Made by a program: the position numbers and the translations under genes | In this document: in pieces, positions 1-10,168 of the stretch | Position numbering within the stretch: the first letter of the stretch is position 1 | How the letters are laid out: each line of letters starts with the position of its first letter | NCBI GenBank assembly: GCA_036825615.1 | Contig: DAISXY010000011.1 | Span: 62,001 to 126,000 of the forward strand | Reading direction: 5' to 3' | DNA length: 64,000 bases | Source: JAICXG01 sp036825615 | GTDB taxonomy: Bacteria > Verrucomicrobiota > Verrucomicrobiia > Chthoniobacterales > UBA10450 | The notes under the pieces: model-generated | Seen by the model: only the letters and a program-made list of their open reading frames with translations | Told to the model about the DNA's origin: nothing | Databases searched by the model: none

Positions 1-2048
1 GTCGGCAGATTTGAGTCGAGCGCGGCGACGGCTTTGCTCAGCACCGGCCCGAGGGTGTCGGCGCGCACGCCGGCGCGTGGCCTAACGACCACGGTGGCGA
101 ACTGGGTCGCGGGCGACGCGCCGAGCAACGGCATGTAAAAGCCGATGTTCTCGGTTTGTTGATCGAACGGGCCCTGCATCAGGGTGTCGGGCACGATCCC
201 GACGATGGTGCGCCAGGGCTGTTCTTTGCCGGGATTGAAGATCCGCACCTGATGTCCGAGCGCGCTTTGCCCGGGCCAATGCTTGCGCGCGAAGCTCGCG
301 TTCACAATCGCGACCGGCTGCTTCGAGTCGCTGTCGTCGATGGTGAAGTCGCGACCTTCGAGAACCTTCAGACCAAGGGTGGCGAAGTAGCCGTCAGAAA
401 CCGACTCGAAATTGCCGCGCGGACGATCGCGATCGGTCTGATACTTTTGTCCATCGACCTCATATTGTCCTCCCGGCGCGAAGGTCATGCGAAAGCGATC
501 GGTCATGGCGGCGGCGGCGAACTGCGGGTTCGTGCGCAGTGTCCGGACGGCGTTTTTGAAGAATTCGCGGCGCGAGTCTTCGGTCGGATAAGTTCCTTCC
601 ATCAAAGCGAGACGCGCGGCGTAGAGGCCATGCTCGTCATAGCCGTAATCGAGCTTGGTCTGGTTGCGAATCGATTTGATCTGCAAACTCGCCGCGATCA
701 GCAGGGCGGCGGTCAGTGCAATTTGCCCGACGACGAGCGCGCGCGTGATGACGTTGACGAGCCGGCTGCTGTTGCCGCGCCCGCCTTCTTTCATGATCTC
801 GGCCGCGTTACCCCGCGAGCTCAGAAACGCCGGGAGCAGACCGGAGACGACAGTGGCGAGAAGGGTGATCGCGGCGGTGAAAACAAGAACGCGGCCGTCA
901 ATCGTGAACTGCCACCAGTACGGCGGTGGGAAGGGCGCGGCCTTTACCACCTTGTCGAACATGTCGACTCCCCAGTAGGCGATGAGGGCGCCGGCGATTG
1001 TGCCGAAGATCGCGACCACGAGGCTCTCGGTGAGCATCTGCCTAACGAGCCGGAGGCGGGTGGCGCCGAGCGCGCCGCGGATCGCCAGTTCCTTCGCCCG
1101 CAAGGCGGCGCGACCGAATTGCATGTTCATCACGTTCACGCATGCGATCAGCAAAACGAGAATGACCGCGCCGAGCATGGCCCAGACGATCTGGCGCAGT
1201 TGCACGCCGGTGAAGAAGTTGATCAGCGGCTGCACCGCGGCGGAGGTGAGATCCTTGTTCGTCTTCGGATTGTCGCGCGCGATGTTGCGCGCGATCGCGA
1301 TCATCTCCGCGTTCGCCTGATCGAGCGTGACGCCGGGCTTGAGCCGGCCCATCACCGCGGGCGCGCGATTGTTTGCGCCTAGGAACAGCTCACCACGAGG
1401 CGTGAGCGGCCATTCGTTGTAAAGCGGGGTCCAAAGTTCCTCCGAGACCGGAAACTCGAATCCGGGCGGCATGACGCCGATGATGGTGGCGGCTTTGCCG
1501 TTAATTGTGACGGCTTGCCCGACAATGTTTGGGTCGGCATTGAAATCGCGGCGCCAGATTTTGTCGCCCAGAATCGCGGTCTTCATCGAACCCGGCTTGT
1601 TGTCCTCGGCATTGAAATCGCGCCCGAGCACGGGCGACACGCCAATGATCTTGAACATGTCTTCGGTCACATACGCGCCGGTGTAACGCTGCGGATTTTG
1701 CTTATAGGTGACGTTGATGGTTGAGCCATTGAGATAACCGGCCATCATCGAGAACGACTTCTGCGCCGCCTTGATATCTTCGTAGTCCTGGGCGGAGGGA
1801 ATGTTGCCGTTGCCGAAGTTGTTGTTCTGGTCGCTCGCCTTTGGATCGATCAAGCCGACGCCGACAAGCTGTTCCGGATGGGGGAATGAAAAGCCGCGGA
1901 GCACGATCGCGTTGACGACCGTGAACTGAGTCATGGCGCCGCCAATGCCGAGCGCCAGGACAACGATGGAGAGGATAAGGAAAACCTTATCCTTGAGAAG
2001 GACGCGGAGCCCGACGCGGATGTCTTGCCTGAAAGATTCGAGAATCAT
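1..2048 (-). CDS. Double-length MacB/FtsX permease (ADOP type), cut by the left edge
   Basis: Integral-membrane permease subunit of a MacB-type ABC exporter. Reading leftward from the ATG at 2048, the protein begins MILESFRQDIRVGLRVLLKD, followed by a first membrane helix, a MacB periplasmic domain containing GVMPPGFEFP, an FtsX core with LIACVNVMNMQFGRAALR, and a second copy of periplasmic domain and core. This is the two-in-one layout of ADOP permeases. About 682 codons are visible; the C-terminal FtsX segment lies beyond base 1, so the gene is incomplete at its 3' end. It is the last visible gene of the operon that starts at 13377 and follows the ATPase gene after a 159-base gap filled by a palindromic repeat. 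It differs clearly from the other three permeases here, so it is not a recent tandem copy. Substrate unknown. Confidence 0.85.
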   Translation of the reverse strand, partial: MILESFRQDIRVGLRVLLKDKVFLILSIVVLALGIGGAMTQFTVVNAIVLRGFSFPHPEQLVGVGLIDPKASDQNNNFGNGNIPSAQDYEDIKAAQKSFSMMAGYLNGSTINVTYKQNPQRYTGAYVTEDMFKIIGVSPVLGRDFNAEDNKPGSMKTAILGDKIWRRDFNADPNIVGQAVTINGKAATIIGVMPPGFEFPVSEELWTPLYNEWPLTPRGELFLGANNRAPAVMGRLKPGVTLDQANAEMIAIARNIARDNPKTNKDLTSAAVQPLINFFTGVQLRQIVWAMLGAVILVLLIACVNVMNMQFGRAALRAKELAIRGALGATRLRLVRQMLTESLVVAIFGTIAGALIAYWGVDMFDKVVKAAPFPPPYWWQFTIDGRVLVFTAAITLLATVVSGLLPAFLSSRGNAAEIMKEGGRGNSSRLVNVITRALVVGQIALTAALLIAASLQIKSIRNQTKLDYGYDEHGLYAARLALMEGTYPTEDSRREFFKNAVRTLRTNPQFAAAAMTDRFRMTFAPGGQYEVDGQKYQTDRDRPRGNFESVSDGYFATLGLKVLEGRDFTIDDSDSKQPVAIVNASFARKHWPGQSALGHQVRIFNPGKEQPWRTIVGIVPDTLMQGPFDQQTENIGFYMPLLGASPATQFATVVVRPRAGVRADTLGPVLSKAVAALDSNLP

Positions 2049-2097
2049 AAGTGCACCTTTAGTTAGGCCATCGTTACGGGCTGGCATCGGGCAGAGC

Positions 2098-2208
2098 GGA
2101 ACACAGCCATTCTGGCGGTGCGGCCACCGGGCATTTTGCCCGGTGAGTAAGGGGCAGAAACGCCGGGCAAAATGCCCGTCGGCCGCACAGGTTGAAAACC
2201 TGTGTTCC
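2098..2208. repeat. Nested palindromic intergenic repeat
   Basis: A perfect outer inverted repeat, GGAACACAG at 2098-2106 and CTGTGTTCC at 2200-2208, encloses a hairpin CACCGGGC/GCCCGGTG (2125-2145) and a related second one near 2162-2178. The right arm reaches the stop codon of the ATPase gene (2208-2210). Related pieces recur at about 56370-56400, 56586-56634 and 56660-56700. It lies inside the operon, between ATPase and permease, where it could affect mRNA stability or read-through. Confidence 0.75.
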
Positions 2209-2885
2209 TACACAATCCAGCCATCGCGCAGTTGGATGATGCGGTTGCCATAAGCGGCATTGGTTTCCGAATGCGTGACCTGGATGATGGTCGTGCCCTC
2301 GGAGTTAAGTCGCTGAAAGAGTTTCATGATTTCCTCCGCCTGACTCGAGTGCAGGTTCCCGGTCGGTTCGTCGGCGAGAATGAGCTTCGGCTTGGCGATG
2401 ATGGCGCGCGCAATCGAGACGAGCTGTTGCTGACCGCCCGAAAGCTGGCGCGGATAGAGGTCTTTTTTCCCGACAATCGAGAAACGATCGAGGGTGTCGG
2501 CGACAAGGGCAGCGCGGTCGGAGCGACTGTAGCGGCGATAACTCAGCGGGATGTCGAGGTTCTCGTAAACGGTCAGGTCATCGAGGAGGTTGTAGTTTTG
2601 GAAGACGAAACCGATCTGCTCGTTGCGCAGCTGGGTGCGTTCTTTTGGTTTGAGGCGATGAACCGCGGTTTCGTCGAGGTAATACTCCCCGGTCCAGCCA
2701 AAGTCATGCATGCCTAACAAATGAAGGAGGGTCGATTTTCCGGCGCCCGACGGGCCCATAACGGAGACGAAATCGCCTTCTTCGACTTCGAGGTTGATGT
2801 CGCGCAGAACGTAGAAGAACTGCTGTTTGCCTAACGGGTAAGAGCGTTCAATGTGCGCGAGCTTAATTAGTGGACCGGTGTACAT
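2208..2885 (-). CDS. MacB/LolD-type ABC transporter ATPase
   Basis: Cytoplasmic ATPase of 225 residues, the usual length for MacB/LolD-type subunits that power FtsX-fold permeases. Visible motifs are Walker A GPSGAGKST (about residue 44), the Q-loop region FVFQNYNLL, the ABC signature LSGGQQQ and Walker B LILADEPTG followed by the switch histidine in VTHSET. The start ATG overlaps the stop of the upstream permease as TGATG, so the two are translationally coupled. It is the second ATPase of the operon; the other is at 10538-11230. With four permease genes and two ATPases, it probably serves the flanking permeases at 2885-5299 and 1-2048. Substrate unknown. Confidence 0.9.
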   Translation of the reverse strand: MYTGPLIKLAHIERSYPLGKQQFFYVLRDINLEVEEGDFVSVMGPSGAGKSTLLHLLGMHDFGWTGEYYLDETAVHRLKPKERTQLRNEQIGFVFQNYNLLDDLTVYENLDIPLSYRRYSRSDRAALVADTLDRFSIVGKKDLYPRQLSGGQQQLVSIARAIIAKPKLILADEPTGNLHSSQAEEIMKLFQRLNSEGTTIIQVTHSETNAAYGNRIIQLRDGWIV

Positions 2886-5299
2886 CAGTTTTGCGCGAGT
2901 GCTGTTACGGGATTCAATTTTGCGGCCCGGCGCGCCGGGAGGTAACAGGCGATGAAAGCGACCGCCACGAGCAGGAGCGAAATACCAATGAAAATCGCGG
3001 GATCGCTCGCGCCCACGCCAAAAAGCAGATTTGCGATCACGCGCGTGAGTGCGAAAGCGCCGACCAGGCCGGCGATGATGCCGATCAACGCCAGCGTCAT
3101 GCCTTGTCTGACTACCAGCCGGAGCACGTCGGATTTTTGCGCGCCGAGCGCCATGCGGATGCCGATCTCCTGGGTGCGTTGCGTGACCGAATAGGCCATC
3201 ACGCCGTAAATGCCGATGGCGGCGAGAAGGAGGGCAGCGATCGCGAACACAGTGAAGAGCTGCATCGAGACGCGGCGCGTGCCTAACGAGTTCATGAGCA
3301 CGTCGTCAAAGGGGCGGACGTTGTAGACCGGCTGGTCTTTATCGATGGCCCGTACTTCGTGACGCAGGGTATTGGCGAAGGCGGCGGGATCGCCCGCGGT
3401 GCGGATGACGAGGCCCATGAAGCCCCACGACGCCTCCTGCGCGTGCGGGATGTAAATCTGCGCACCATTCGGCGCCTGCAGTTCGCCCGGCTTGGTATCG
3501 CCGACGACGCCGATGATCTGGCGCGGAAATTTCTCGTCCCGCCAGATGTTGAGGCGTTTGCCGATGGCGGCGGCGACGGACCCGAAATGACGTTTCGCGA
3601 GCGTTTCGTTGACGATCGCTACTTTCGGCCCGTCAGCATTGTCCCGGACATCAAAGGTGCGACCGGCGAGCAGCGGGATTTGCAGCGCCCGAAAGTACTC
3701 GCCCGTGATCGCGGAGTAGCTCGCGTCGAAAGCTTGGTCAACTGTCAGCGGCCGTCCTTCTGGAATAAAGCCGCGCCCGATCGCGTAGTTGCTGGCGTAA
3801 AGCGGAAGATTGACGCCGCCGCCGGCTGCCTGCACCCCGGGCGAGTTTTCGAGTCGCTCGATGAGCTGACGGAAAAATTCAGGGCGCTGTGCCTGGGTGT
3901 ATTTCGCGCCCGGGATCGCGATGCACGCCATGAGCACGTTGTGCGGATTAAAACCGGGCCGCACTTCCTGCAAGCGGACGAAGCTCTTGATGAGCAACCC
4001 GGCCGCAACGAGCAGCACAAGGGAAAGCGCGACTTCGCCGATCATTAAGAGAGAGCGCGCGCTGGTGCGGCGATGGCCTTCACCGCTGCGGCCGCCTTCC
4101 TTCAACGAGTTGCTGACATCGAGCTTCGAGGCTTTTAAGGCGGGGGCGAGTCCGAAGATGATACCGGTGAGCGCGGAGACGCCGAGGGCGAAGCCGAGCA
4201 CGCGATAATCGATCCCGACCTGATCGACGCGCGGCGCGCCTTCCGGGAGCATCGAGATCAGCACATCCGTCAGCCAGAGACTGAGGAGCAATCCGGCGAC
4301 GCCGCCGATGAGCGAGAGCAACAGGCTCTCGGTGAGCATTTGCCTGACGACTCGGGTGCGGCCCGCGCCCATCGCGGCACGAATTGCGATTTCCTTCTGT
4401 CGTGCCGCGCCGCGCGCGAGGAGGAGGTTCGCGATATTCGCGCAGGCGATGAGCAACACCGCTCCGACGGCGCCGAGCAAGGCGAGGAGCGACGGCTTCA
4501 CCTCGCGCACGATCCGCTCGTGCAAGATCCACAGCGTCGCGTCCCAATCCTTATTCGTCTCGGGATATTGCTTTGCGAGCCGCGCGTTGATCGCGCTGAC
4601 ACGCGATTGCGCCTGCTTCAGATCGACCCCGTGGTTGAGGCGCGCGATCACAGACCAGGAGCGGTTCTCGCGTGGCTCTTCCGAAAGGGCAACGCCGCTC
4701 GTAGTCCAGACTTGGGTTTGCTCCGGATACTCGAAGCCCGCCGGCATCACGCCGACGATGGTCATCGGACGCGCGCTGATCTGGATTTGTTTTCCGATGA
4801 TGCGTGGATCCGAACCGAAGCGGCGTTTCCATAAACCGTGACTGATGATCGCGGCAGTTACGGTGTTCGGCTTATCTTCCTCCGGGCGGAAGGCGCGGCC
4901 GAGGAACGGCTGCACCCCGAGGACGTTGAAGAATGAATTCGTCACGCCGGCCCGCGGGACGCGCTCCGGTTCGCCGCCGTTCGCGCTCAGATTCGCGCTC
5001 GCGGTGTAATAGGCGGAGGTGCTCGCGAAAATGTCGCTTTGCTCGGACCAATCCATGAAATCGAGGTAGGAAAGATTACTGTCCAGGATTCCTTGCGACG
5101 GATTCTGGCCCTCGAAATAGACGATCCGTTCCGCCTCGGGAAACGACAGCGGGCGCAGGAGCACGCCGTTGACCAGACTGAAGATGGCGGTGTTCGCGCC
5201 CACGCCGAGCCCGAGTGCGATGATCGCGACCGCGGTGAAACCTTTGTGCTTCAAGAGCATCCGGCCGCCGAAGCGCATATCCTGCCACAACGTTTCCAT
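2885..5299 (-). CDS. Double-length MacB/FtsX permease (ADOP type)
   Basis: An 804-residue inner-membrane permease. An N-terminal helix (about 18-42) is followed by a MacB periplasmic domain with VGVMPAGFEYP, an FtsX core starting LLIACANIANLLLARGAARQ (about 285), a second periplasmic domain, and a C-terminal FtsX core with IGIRMALGAQ and PARRAAKLNPVTAL. The internal duplication and length of about 800 fit ADOP permeases, which work with a separate MacB-like ATPase. It starts two bases after the stop of the preceding permease and its stop overlaps the next ATPase start, so it is part of one transcription unit. It probably couples ATP hydrolysis to export of a peptide, lipid or small toxic molecule; the sequence does not identify the substrate. 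Confidence 0.9.
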   Translation of the reverse strand: METLWQDMRFGGRMLLKHKGFTAVAIIALGLGVGANTAIFSLVNGVLLRPLSFPEAERIVYFEGQNPSQGILDSNLSYLDFMDWSEQSDIFASTSAYYTASANLSANGGEPERVPRAGVTNSFFNVLGVQPFLGRAFRPEEDKPNTVTAAIISHGLWKRRFGSDPRIIGKQIQISARPMTIVGVMPAGFEYPEQTQVWTTSGVALSEEPRENRSWSVIARLNHGVDLKQAQSRVSAINARLAKQYPETNKDWDATLWILHERIVREVKPSLLALLGAVGAVLLIACANIANLLLARGAARQKEIAIRAAMGAGRTRVVRQMLTESLLLSLIGGVAGLLLSLWLTDVLISMLPEGAPRVDQVGIDYRVLGFALGVSALTGIIFGLAPALKASKLDVSNSLKEGGRSGEGHRRTSARSLLMIGEVALSLVLLVAAGLLIKSFVRLQEVRPGFNPHNVLMACIAIPGAKYTQAQRPEFFRQLIERLENSPGVQAAGGGVNLPLYASNYAIGRGFIPEGRPLTVDQAFDASYSAITGEYFRALQIPLLAGRTFDVRDNADGPKVAIVNETLAKRHFGSVAAAIGKRLNIWRDEKFPRQIIGVVGDTKPGELQAPNGAQIYIPHAQEASWGFMGLVIRTAGDPAAFANTLRHEVRAIDKDQPVYNVRPFDDVLMNSLGTRRVSMQLFTVFAIAALLLAAIGIYGVMAYSVTQRTQEIGIRMALGAQKSDVLRLVVRQGMTLALIGIIAGLVGAFALTRVIANLLFGVGASDPAIFIGISLLLVAVAFIACYLPARRAAKLNPVTALAQN

Positions 5300-5301
5300 A
5301 A

Positions 5302-7710
5302 CTAGGTCCGCCCAAGAGCGGTTAGCGGGTTAAGTTTGGCGGCGCGCCGGGCCGGCAGGTAAGTGGCGAATAATGCGACGAACAGGAGAAGGAGCGAAAC
5401 GCCGATGAAGGTTATGGGATCAGTCGGCGCAACACTGAAGAGAAGATTGCGCATCAGGCGCGTAAGACCGAACGCGCCGAGCAACCCCAGACCAATCCCG
5501 ATAAGCGCGAGCAAAAACCCTTGCCTGAGGATCAGTGCAAGCACATCGCGATGCTGCGCGCCGAGCGCCATGCGAATGCCGATCTCGTGCGTACGCAGCG
5601 CGACCGAGTACGCCACCACCCCGTAGATCCCGATTGAGGCGAGCAACACCGCCACCGCGGAAAACACCCCGATGAGAAAGGTGCGGAACCGCGGTTGAGC
5701 GACCGATTCGTCGATCAGGCTTTCGATCGTCCTGACGTGGGCCAACGGAATATCCGGATCGATCCTGCGCATCTCGGCGCGAACAGAAGCAGCCGCGCTC
5801 GCGGGCGAGAGCGTTGTGCGCAGGACCAGAGACATGCTGCGCATCGGCCCTTGACGGAATGGCCAATAAAACGCCGGCGCAGTTGGCGTGCCGAGCCCCT
5901 CATATTTTACGTCGCCGACAACGCCAACAATTTCCCTCCACGGATTTCCCTTGCGAGCAATGCCGCCTTCCTTGAGCCGCTTCCCGACCGGGTTGGTATT
6001 CCCAAAGAATTGGCGCGCGAGCGTTTGGTTGATGATCGCGACCGGGGGCGAGTTCGTCCCGTCGCGCTCGGTAAAGTCACGCCCCTGAAGCAGCGGCACG
6101 CCTAATGTCTTGAAATAACCGGGCGTGGTCGCAAGTGCGCTCCCGATCGGCGCCTTCGAGTCGTCCACCAGCGGCTGGCCTTCCGCCAGAAAATTGTCGC
6201 TCACTTGCAATCCGTTCGGAGGCAAACTGGAAGTGAGCGCCGCCGAGCTTACGCCCGGCAGGGCCGCGACGCGGGGCAGGAGACGGTCGTAGAAGTTCGC
6301 GACCTGTGGCGGCTCCGGATATTTCGCGCGCGGGAGCGACACGTCCATGGTGAGGATTTGTTGCGGAACAAATCCGGGATGCACTTGCGCGAGGCTCACG
6401 AAACTGCGAATCAGCAGACCGGCCCCAATCAGAAGCATCAGGGCAATCGCGATTTCGGAAATAACGAGCAGATTTCGAAGACCATTTGCGGCGCCCGAAG
6501 CCGTTGCGGCGCGCCCAGTTTCCTTGAGTGAATCGTTGAGATTCATGCGCGTCCCGTGCCAGGCGGGAGCAATGCCAAAAAGAATTCCGCTCCCTAACGA
6601 AACCAGCGCGGTCCAGCCAAGCACCCAGCGATCGACCGTCACCTCCTGCAAGCGGGGCACATCCTGCGGCCCAAAGGCGCGCAGCAAATCGATCCCCCAA
6701 AAACTCAGGAGCAATCCAGCCACACCGCCCGCAACTGCCAGGACCAGATTCTCGGTCAAAAACTGGCGGACAATTCGGGTGCGACTCGCGCCCAGTGCCG
6801 CGCGGATCGAGATTTCCCGTTCACGCGCCGCCGCTCGACTGAGGACAAGGTTGGCCACGTTCAGCGACGCGATCAGCAACAAAAGACCAACCGCGCCTAA
6901 CAACACCAGCAAAGCCGGCTGCACTTTGCCGACCAGCCACTCGTCCAGCGGCGTGGCGATGAACCCGTAATCTGGCGGAAGCCCGGGCGTCGCGGCTTTG
7001 ATTCGCGCTGCCATCGCCCCGAGTTCGGCGCGCGCCTGCTCGATTGTGCCGGAAAATCGAACCAGACCGTGAAGATAATAAGGCCCGCGATGTGCGGGCG
7101 GCTCGATTTGATGCGCTACCCACACCTGCATGGTTCGGTTTGGAAACTGAAAGCTCGCCGGCATCACGCCCACGATGGTGTAAAGGCGACCGTCGAGGGT
7201 GATTGAGCGCCCGATTGTTTTTGGATCAGCGTTGAAGCGGCTCCGCCAAAAACCTTCACTCAGGACCGCAACTCGCTCCGCGCCTGGTTTGTCTTCGTTA
7301 GGCAAGAAGCCACGGCCGAGCAATGGCGGCACACCCAGGGTGGAGAAAAGATCGGCAGTCGCGAGCGCCCCTGGGATTTGTTCGGGCGTCTGGCCGTCGG
7401 CGAAGTTGAACAAATCATCTTCGAAAGCGGCGAATTGGAAGGTCCGGTTCTGGGCACGGAAATCGATGAAATCCGAGGGAGAGAGCGCGCTGCCCTCAGG
7501 ACCTAATTGCTCAAAAACGATCGAGAGGGTGAGCAGATGCTCTGAATCCTTGTAAGGCAGGGGGCGCAACAGCACCGTGTTGACGACGCTGAAGATGGCG
7601 GTGTTTGCGCCAATCCCGAAGGCCAAGGCGAGCAGCGCGAGGATTGTGACGCCACCGCCTTTGGCCAGCATACGAACCCCGAAGCGAATATCTTGAAAAA
7701 GCGTCTCCAT
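5302..7710 (-). CDS. Double-length MacB/FtsX permease (ADOP type)
   Basis: An 802-residue paralogue of the neighbouring permeases. It shows the N-terminal helix (about 20-42, GIGANTAIFSVVNTVLLRPL), a MacB periplasmic domain with VGVMPASFQFP, a first FtsX core with LLIASLNVANLVLSRAAARE, a second periplasmic domain, and a C-terminal FtsX core ending PARRAAKLNPLTALGRT. It begins at the base directly after the stop of the upstream permease and leaves only two bases before the next start, so the three genes between 2885 and 10164 are packed without gaps. Sequence divergence between the tandem copies suggests old duplication or separate substrates rather than dosage. Confidence 0.9.
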   Translation of the reverse strand: METLFQDIRFGVRMLAKGGGVTILALLALAFGIGANTAIFSVVNTVLLRPLPYKDSEHLLTLSIVFEQLGPEGSALSPSDFIDFRAQNRTFQFAAFEDDLFNFADGQTPEQIPGALATADLFSTLGVPPLLGRGFLPNEDKPGAERVAVLSEGFWRSRFNADPKTIGRSITLDGRLYTIVGVMPASFQFPNRTMQVWVAHQIEPPAHRGPYYLHGLVRFSGTIEQARAELGAMAARIKAATPGLPPDYGFIATPLDEWLVGKVQPALLVLLGAVGLLLLIASLNVANLVLSRAAAREREISIRAALGASRTRIVRQFLTENLVLAVAGGVAGLLLSFWGIDLLRAFGPQDVPRLQEVTVDRWVLGWTALVSLGSGILFGIAPAWHGTRMNLNDSLKETGRAATASGAANGLRNLLVISEIAIALMLLIGAGLLIRSFVSLAQVHPGFVPQQILTMDVSLPRAKYPEPPQVANFYDRLLPRVAALPGVSSAALTSSLPPNGLQVSDNFLAEGQPLVDDSKAPIGSALATTPGYFKTLGVPLLQGRDFTERDGTNSPPVAIINQTLARQFFGNTNPVGKRLKEGGIARKGNPWREIVGVVGDVKYEGLGTPTAPAFYWPFRQGPMRSMSLVLRTTLSPASAAASVRAEMRRIDPDIPLAHVRTIESLIDESVAQPRFRTFLIGVFSAVAVLLASIGIYGVVAYSVALRTHEIGIRMALGAQHRDVLALILRQGFLLALIGIGLGLLGAFGLTRLMRNLLFSVAPTDPITFIGVSLLLLFVALFATYLPARRAAKLNPLTALGRT

Positions 7711-10164
7711 TTATCCTCGGCCAAGAGCGATCATCGGGTCAGCGCGGGTGGCGCGGCGCGCTGGAATGTAGCTGGCGAGGAAAGCGACGAGCGCGAGCGT
7801 GAGGGTGACAAGAAGGAAAGTCGTCAGGTCGAGGGCGCTGGTGGCGTAAAGGGCCGAACGGAGCAGGGAAGTGGTGAGAAATGCGACAACCAATCCGATC
7901 AGCGTGCCCGCGCCGATGAGGAGTCCGGCGCGCGAAATGATGAGGCGGAGCACATCAGCGCGTTGCGCACCGAGCGCCATCCGAACGCCGATCTCGTGCG
8001 TTCGTTGCACGACGAGAAACGACATCACGCCGTAGATGCCGACGGAAGCGAGGACGAGCGCGAGCCCGGCAAAAACGGTCAGGAGCACAACCGCGAGCCG
8101 GCGCGGCGCGATGGAGTCGGCGATCACTTCCTCGAGAGTGCGGACATGGGCGATCGGCTGGGCCGGATCGATCGCCTGCACTTCGCGCCGGATCGCACTC
8201 GTCAGGCTCGACGCATCCTGAACGCTGCGAACCGCGAGAATCATGGATGGATAAGGCGCCTGGGTGATCGGAGCGTACCATTCGGGTTTCACCGGCTGAT
8301 CGAGCCCGCGGTGATGAATGTCGCCGACAATCCCGACGATCGTGGCCCAGACCGGACCCTCTCGCGTCGGGACGCGCATCCGTTTTCCAACTGCATTCTC
8401 GTTAGGCCAATATTTTTGCGCGAGCGCCTGGTTGATCATGGTGACAGGAGGCGCGTCCAGCTTGTCGCCCGAATTGAAATACCGGCCCTTGAGCAGCGGC
8501 ATGTCGAGAGTGCGAAAATAATTCGACGAGACGAGCCGGACTTCTTCGTCCGGTCCGGGATGGCTCGCGTCCATGGGGCGGCCTTCGATCTCGAACGAGG
8601 AATCGCTGTTCATTCCGCTCATGGGCAGGATGATGGTGAAGCCGGCCTGTTTTACGCCGGGCAAATTGCTCACTCGCCGCTCAAGCTCGTTGAAGAAATT
8701 GATCTGCGATTGCTTGTCGGGATAACGCAGTTTGGGGAGCGAAATCTCCGCGGTCAGCACGTGATCGGGATTAAAGCCGGGATTGACGTGGCCCAGCCTG
8801 ACGAAGCTCTTGAGAAGCAAGCCCGCGCCGGTGAGAAGGACGAGTGCGAGCGCGACTTCGCCGATGACGAGCGTGTTGCGGAGCCGGTTATGACGCCGGC
8901 CGGCACTGGAGCCGCGTTCGCCGCCTTCCTTGAGTGATTCGTTCAGGTCGAGCTTGCCGCTCGCCAGACCGGGAGCAATCCCGAACGCCAGGCCGGCGCC
9001 GACCGCGATCGCGAGGGTGACGAGAAGCACGGTCGGATCGAGATACACTTCGCTGAGCCGCGGGATGGTCTGGGTGCCGATCGATTTCACGAGATCGATC
9101 GCCCAGAACGCCAGGAGCGTTCCGGCCGCTGCGCCGATGATGGCGAGGACGACGCTTTCCGTCAGGCTTTGGCGAAGCAAACGCCAACGGCTCGCGCCGA
9201 CCGCGACCCGGATCGCCATCTCGCGTTCGCGCACGGTGGCACGGGCGAGCATCATGGTGGCGAGGTTGGCGCAGGCGATGAGAAGGACGAGCGCAACCGC
9301 GCCTGACAAAATCAGAAGAAGCGATTTGATCGGGCCGATGACCTGTTCCTTGAGCGGATAAATGGTCGCGCCAAAGCTGTCGCCTTTCGGATAATTATCC
9401 GTGTAACGCTGGCGCATTCCCTGGACGACCGTCTCGATCTCGGCCTGGGCCTGGGCCGGCGAAACGTTAGGCGCGAGCCGCCCGATAACGCCGTAACTGC
9501 GCGAGCCGCGCCGTTTCATTTCCTGGTCGGTAAAGCCGAGTGGCTGCCAGATGTCGGCCTGCTCGCCGAACTGCGCACCGGTGACATTGAAGAGCGGGAG
9601 CGGGAACTCAAAGCTCGCCGGCATGATTCCGACGATGGTGAACGGCTTGCCGTCGGCGATCAGTTTGCTTCCAAGGATGCGCGGATCTCGATCGAACTTG
9701 CGTCGCCAAAGCCGTTCGCTGATGACGAGAACGTCGTCGCGACCCTGGGCGTTCTCTTCGGGACGGAAAGTGCGGCCGCGGATCGGCTCCACGCCTAACA
9801 ATGGGAAAAGATCGGCCGAAACCTTGGCGCCGAAGACGCGCTCGGGCAGGTCGCCTTCGGAGAGATTGAAGGTCGCGGTGTCGAAGGCGGCGAGTTTATC
9901 GAAACTCTTGAGCTGCGCCTTGTATTCGAGGAACTCAGGCGGCGAAACCGGAATGGCGTCGAGGTTTTGCGCGCGGAAATGTTCGAAGAGCAGAACGAGA
10001 CGCGACGGGTCCTGGTAGGGGAGCGGCTTGATGAGGAGTGCGTTGACCAGAGTGAAGACTGCGGTTGTCGCTCCAATCCCGAGCGCGAGCGTGACGATGC
10101 CGACCAAGGCGAAGAGTGGATTTTTCGCGAGCAGGCGGAGTGAATGACGGAGATCCTGGAACAT
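7711..10164 (-). CDS. Double-length MacB/FtsX permease (ADOP type)
   Basis: An 817-residue permease, first of the tandem set in transcription order. The N-terminal helix (about 18-42, LALGIGATTAVFTLVNALL) is followed by a periplasmic domain with VGIMPASFEFP, an FtsX core with LLIACANLATMMLARATVRE, a second periplasmic domain, and a terminal FtsX core ending PARRATRADPMIALGRG. It follows the ATPase gene at 10538-11230 after a 373-base interval holding a small ORF and a tandem repeat. In this family the ATPase binds cytoplasmic loops of the permease, and a MacA-like adaptor, here at 11713-13059, bridges to an outer-membrane exit duct. No TolC homologue lies in the window. Confidence 0.9.
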   Translation of the reverse strand: MFQDLRHSLRLLAKNPLFALVGIVTLALGIGATTAVFTLVNALLIKPLPYQDPSRLVLLFEHFRAQNLDAIPVSPPEFLEYKAQLKSFDKLAAFDTATFNLSEGDLPERVFGAKVSADLFPLLGVEPIRGRTFRPEENAQGRDDVLVISERLWRRKFDRDPRILGSKLIADGKPFTIVGIMPASFEFPLPLFNVTGAQFGEQADIWQPLGFTDQEMKRRGSRSYGVIGRLAPNVSPAQAQAEIETVVQGMRQRYTDNYPKGDSFGATIYPLKEQVIGPIKSLLLILSGAVALVLLIACANLATMMLARATVREREMAIRVAVGASRWRLLRQSLTESVVLAIIGAAAGTLLAFWAIDLVKSIGTQTIPRLSEVYLDPTVLLVTLAIAVGAGLAFGIAPGLASGKLDLNESLKEGGERGSSAGRRHNRLRNTLVIGEVALALVLLTGAGLLLKSFVRLGHVNPGFNPDHVLTAEISLPKLRYPDKQSQINFFNELERRVSNLPGVKQAGFTIILPMSGMNSDSSFEIEGRPMDASHPGPDEEVRLVSSNYFRTLDMPLLKGRYFNSGDKLDAPPVTMINQALAQKYWPNENAVGKRMRVPTREGPVWATIVGIVGDIHHRGLDQPVKPEWYAPITQAPYPSMILAVRSVQDASSLTSAIRREVQAIDPAQPIAHVRTLEEVIADSIAPRRLAVVLLTVFAGLALVLASVGIYGVMSFLVVQRTHEIGVRMALGAQRADVLRLIISRAGLLIGAGTLIGLVVAFLTTSLLRSALYATSALDLTTFLLVTLTLALVAFLASYIPARRATRADPMIALGRG

Positions 10165-10168
10165 AGGG

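Noticed and set aside
156..1382. Long plus-strand open frame (408 codons) antisense to the first permease
   Set aside because: The minus strand has a clear MacB/FtsX protein here; the plus-strand product has no domain and is an antisense GC-rich frame.
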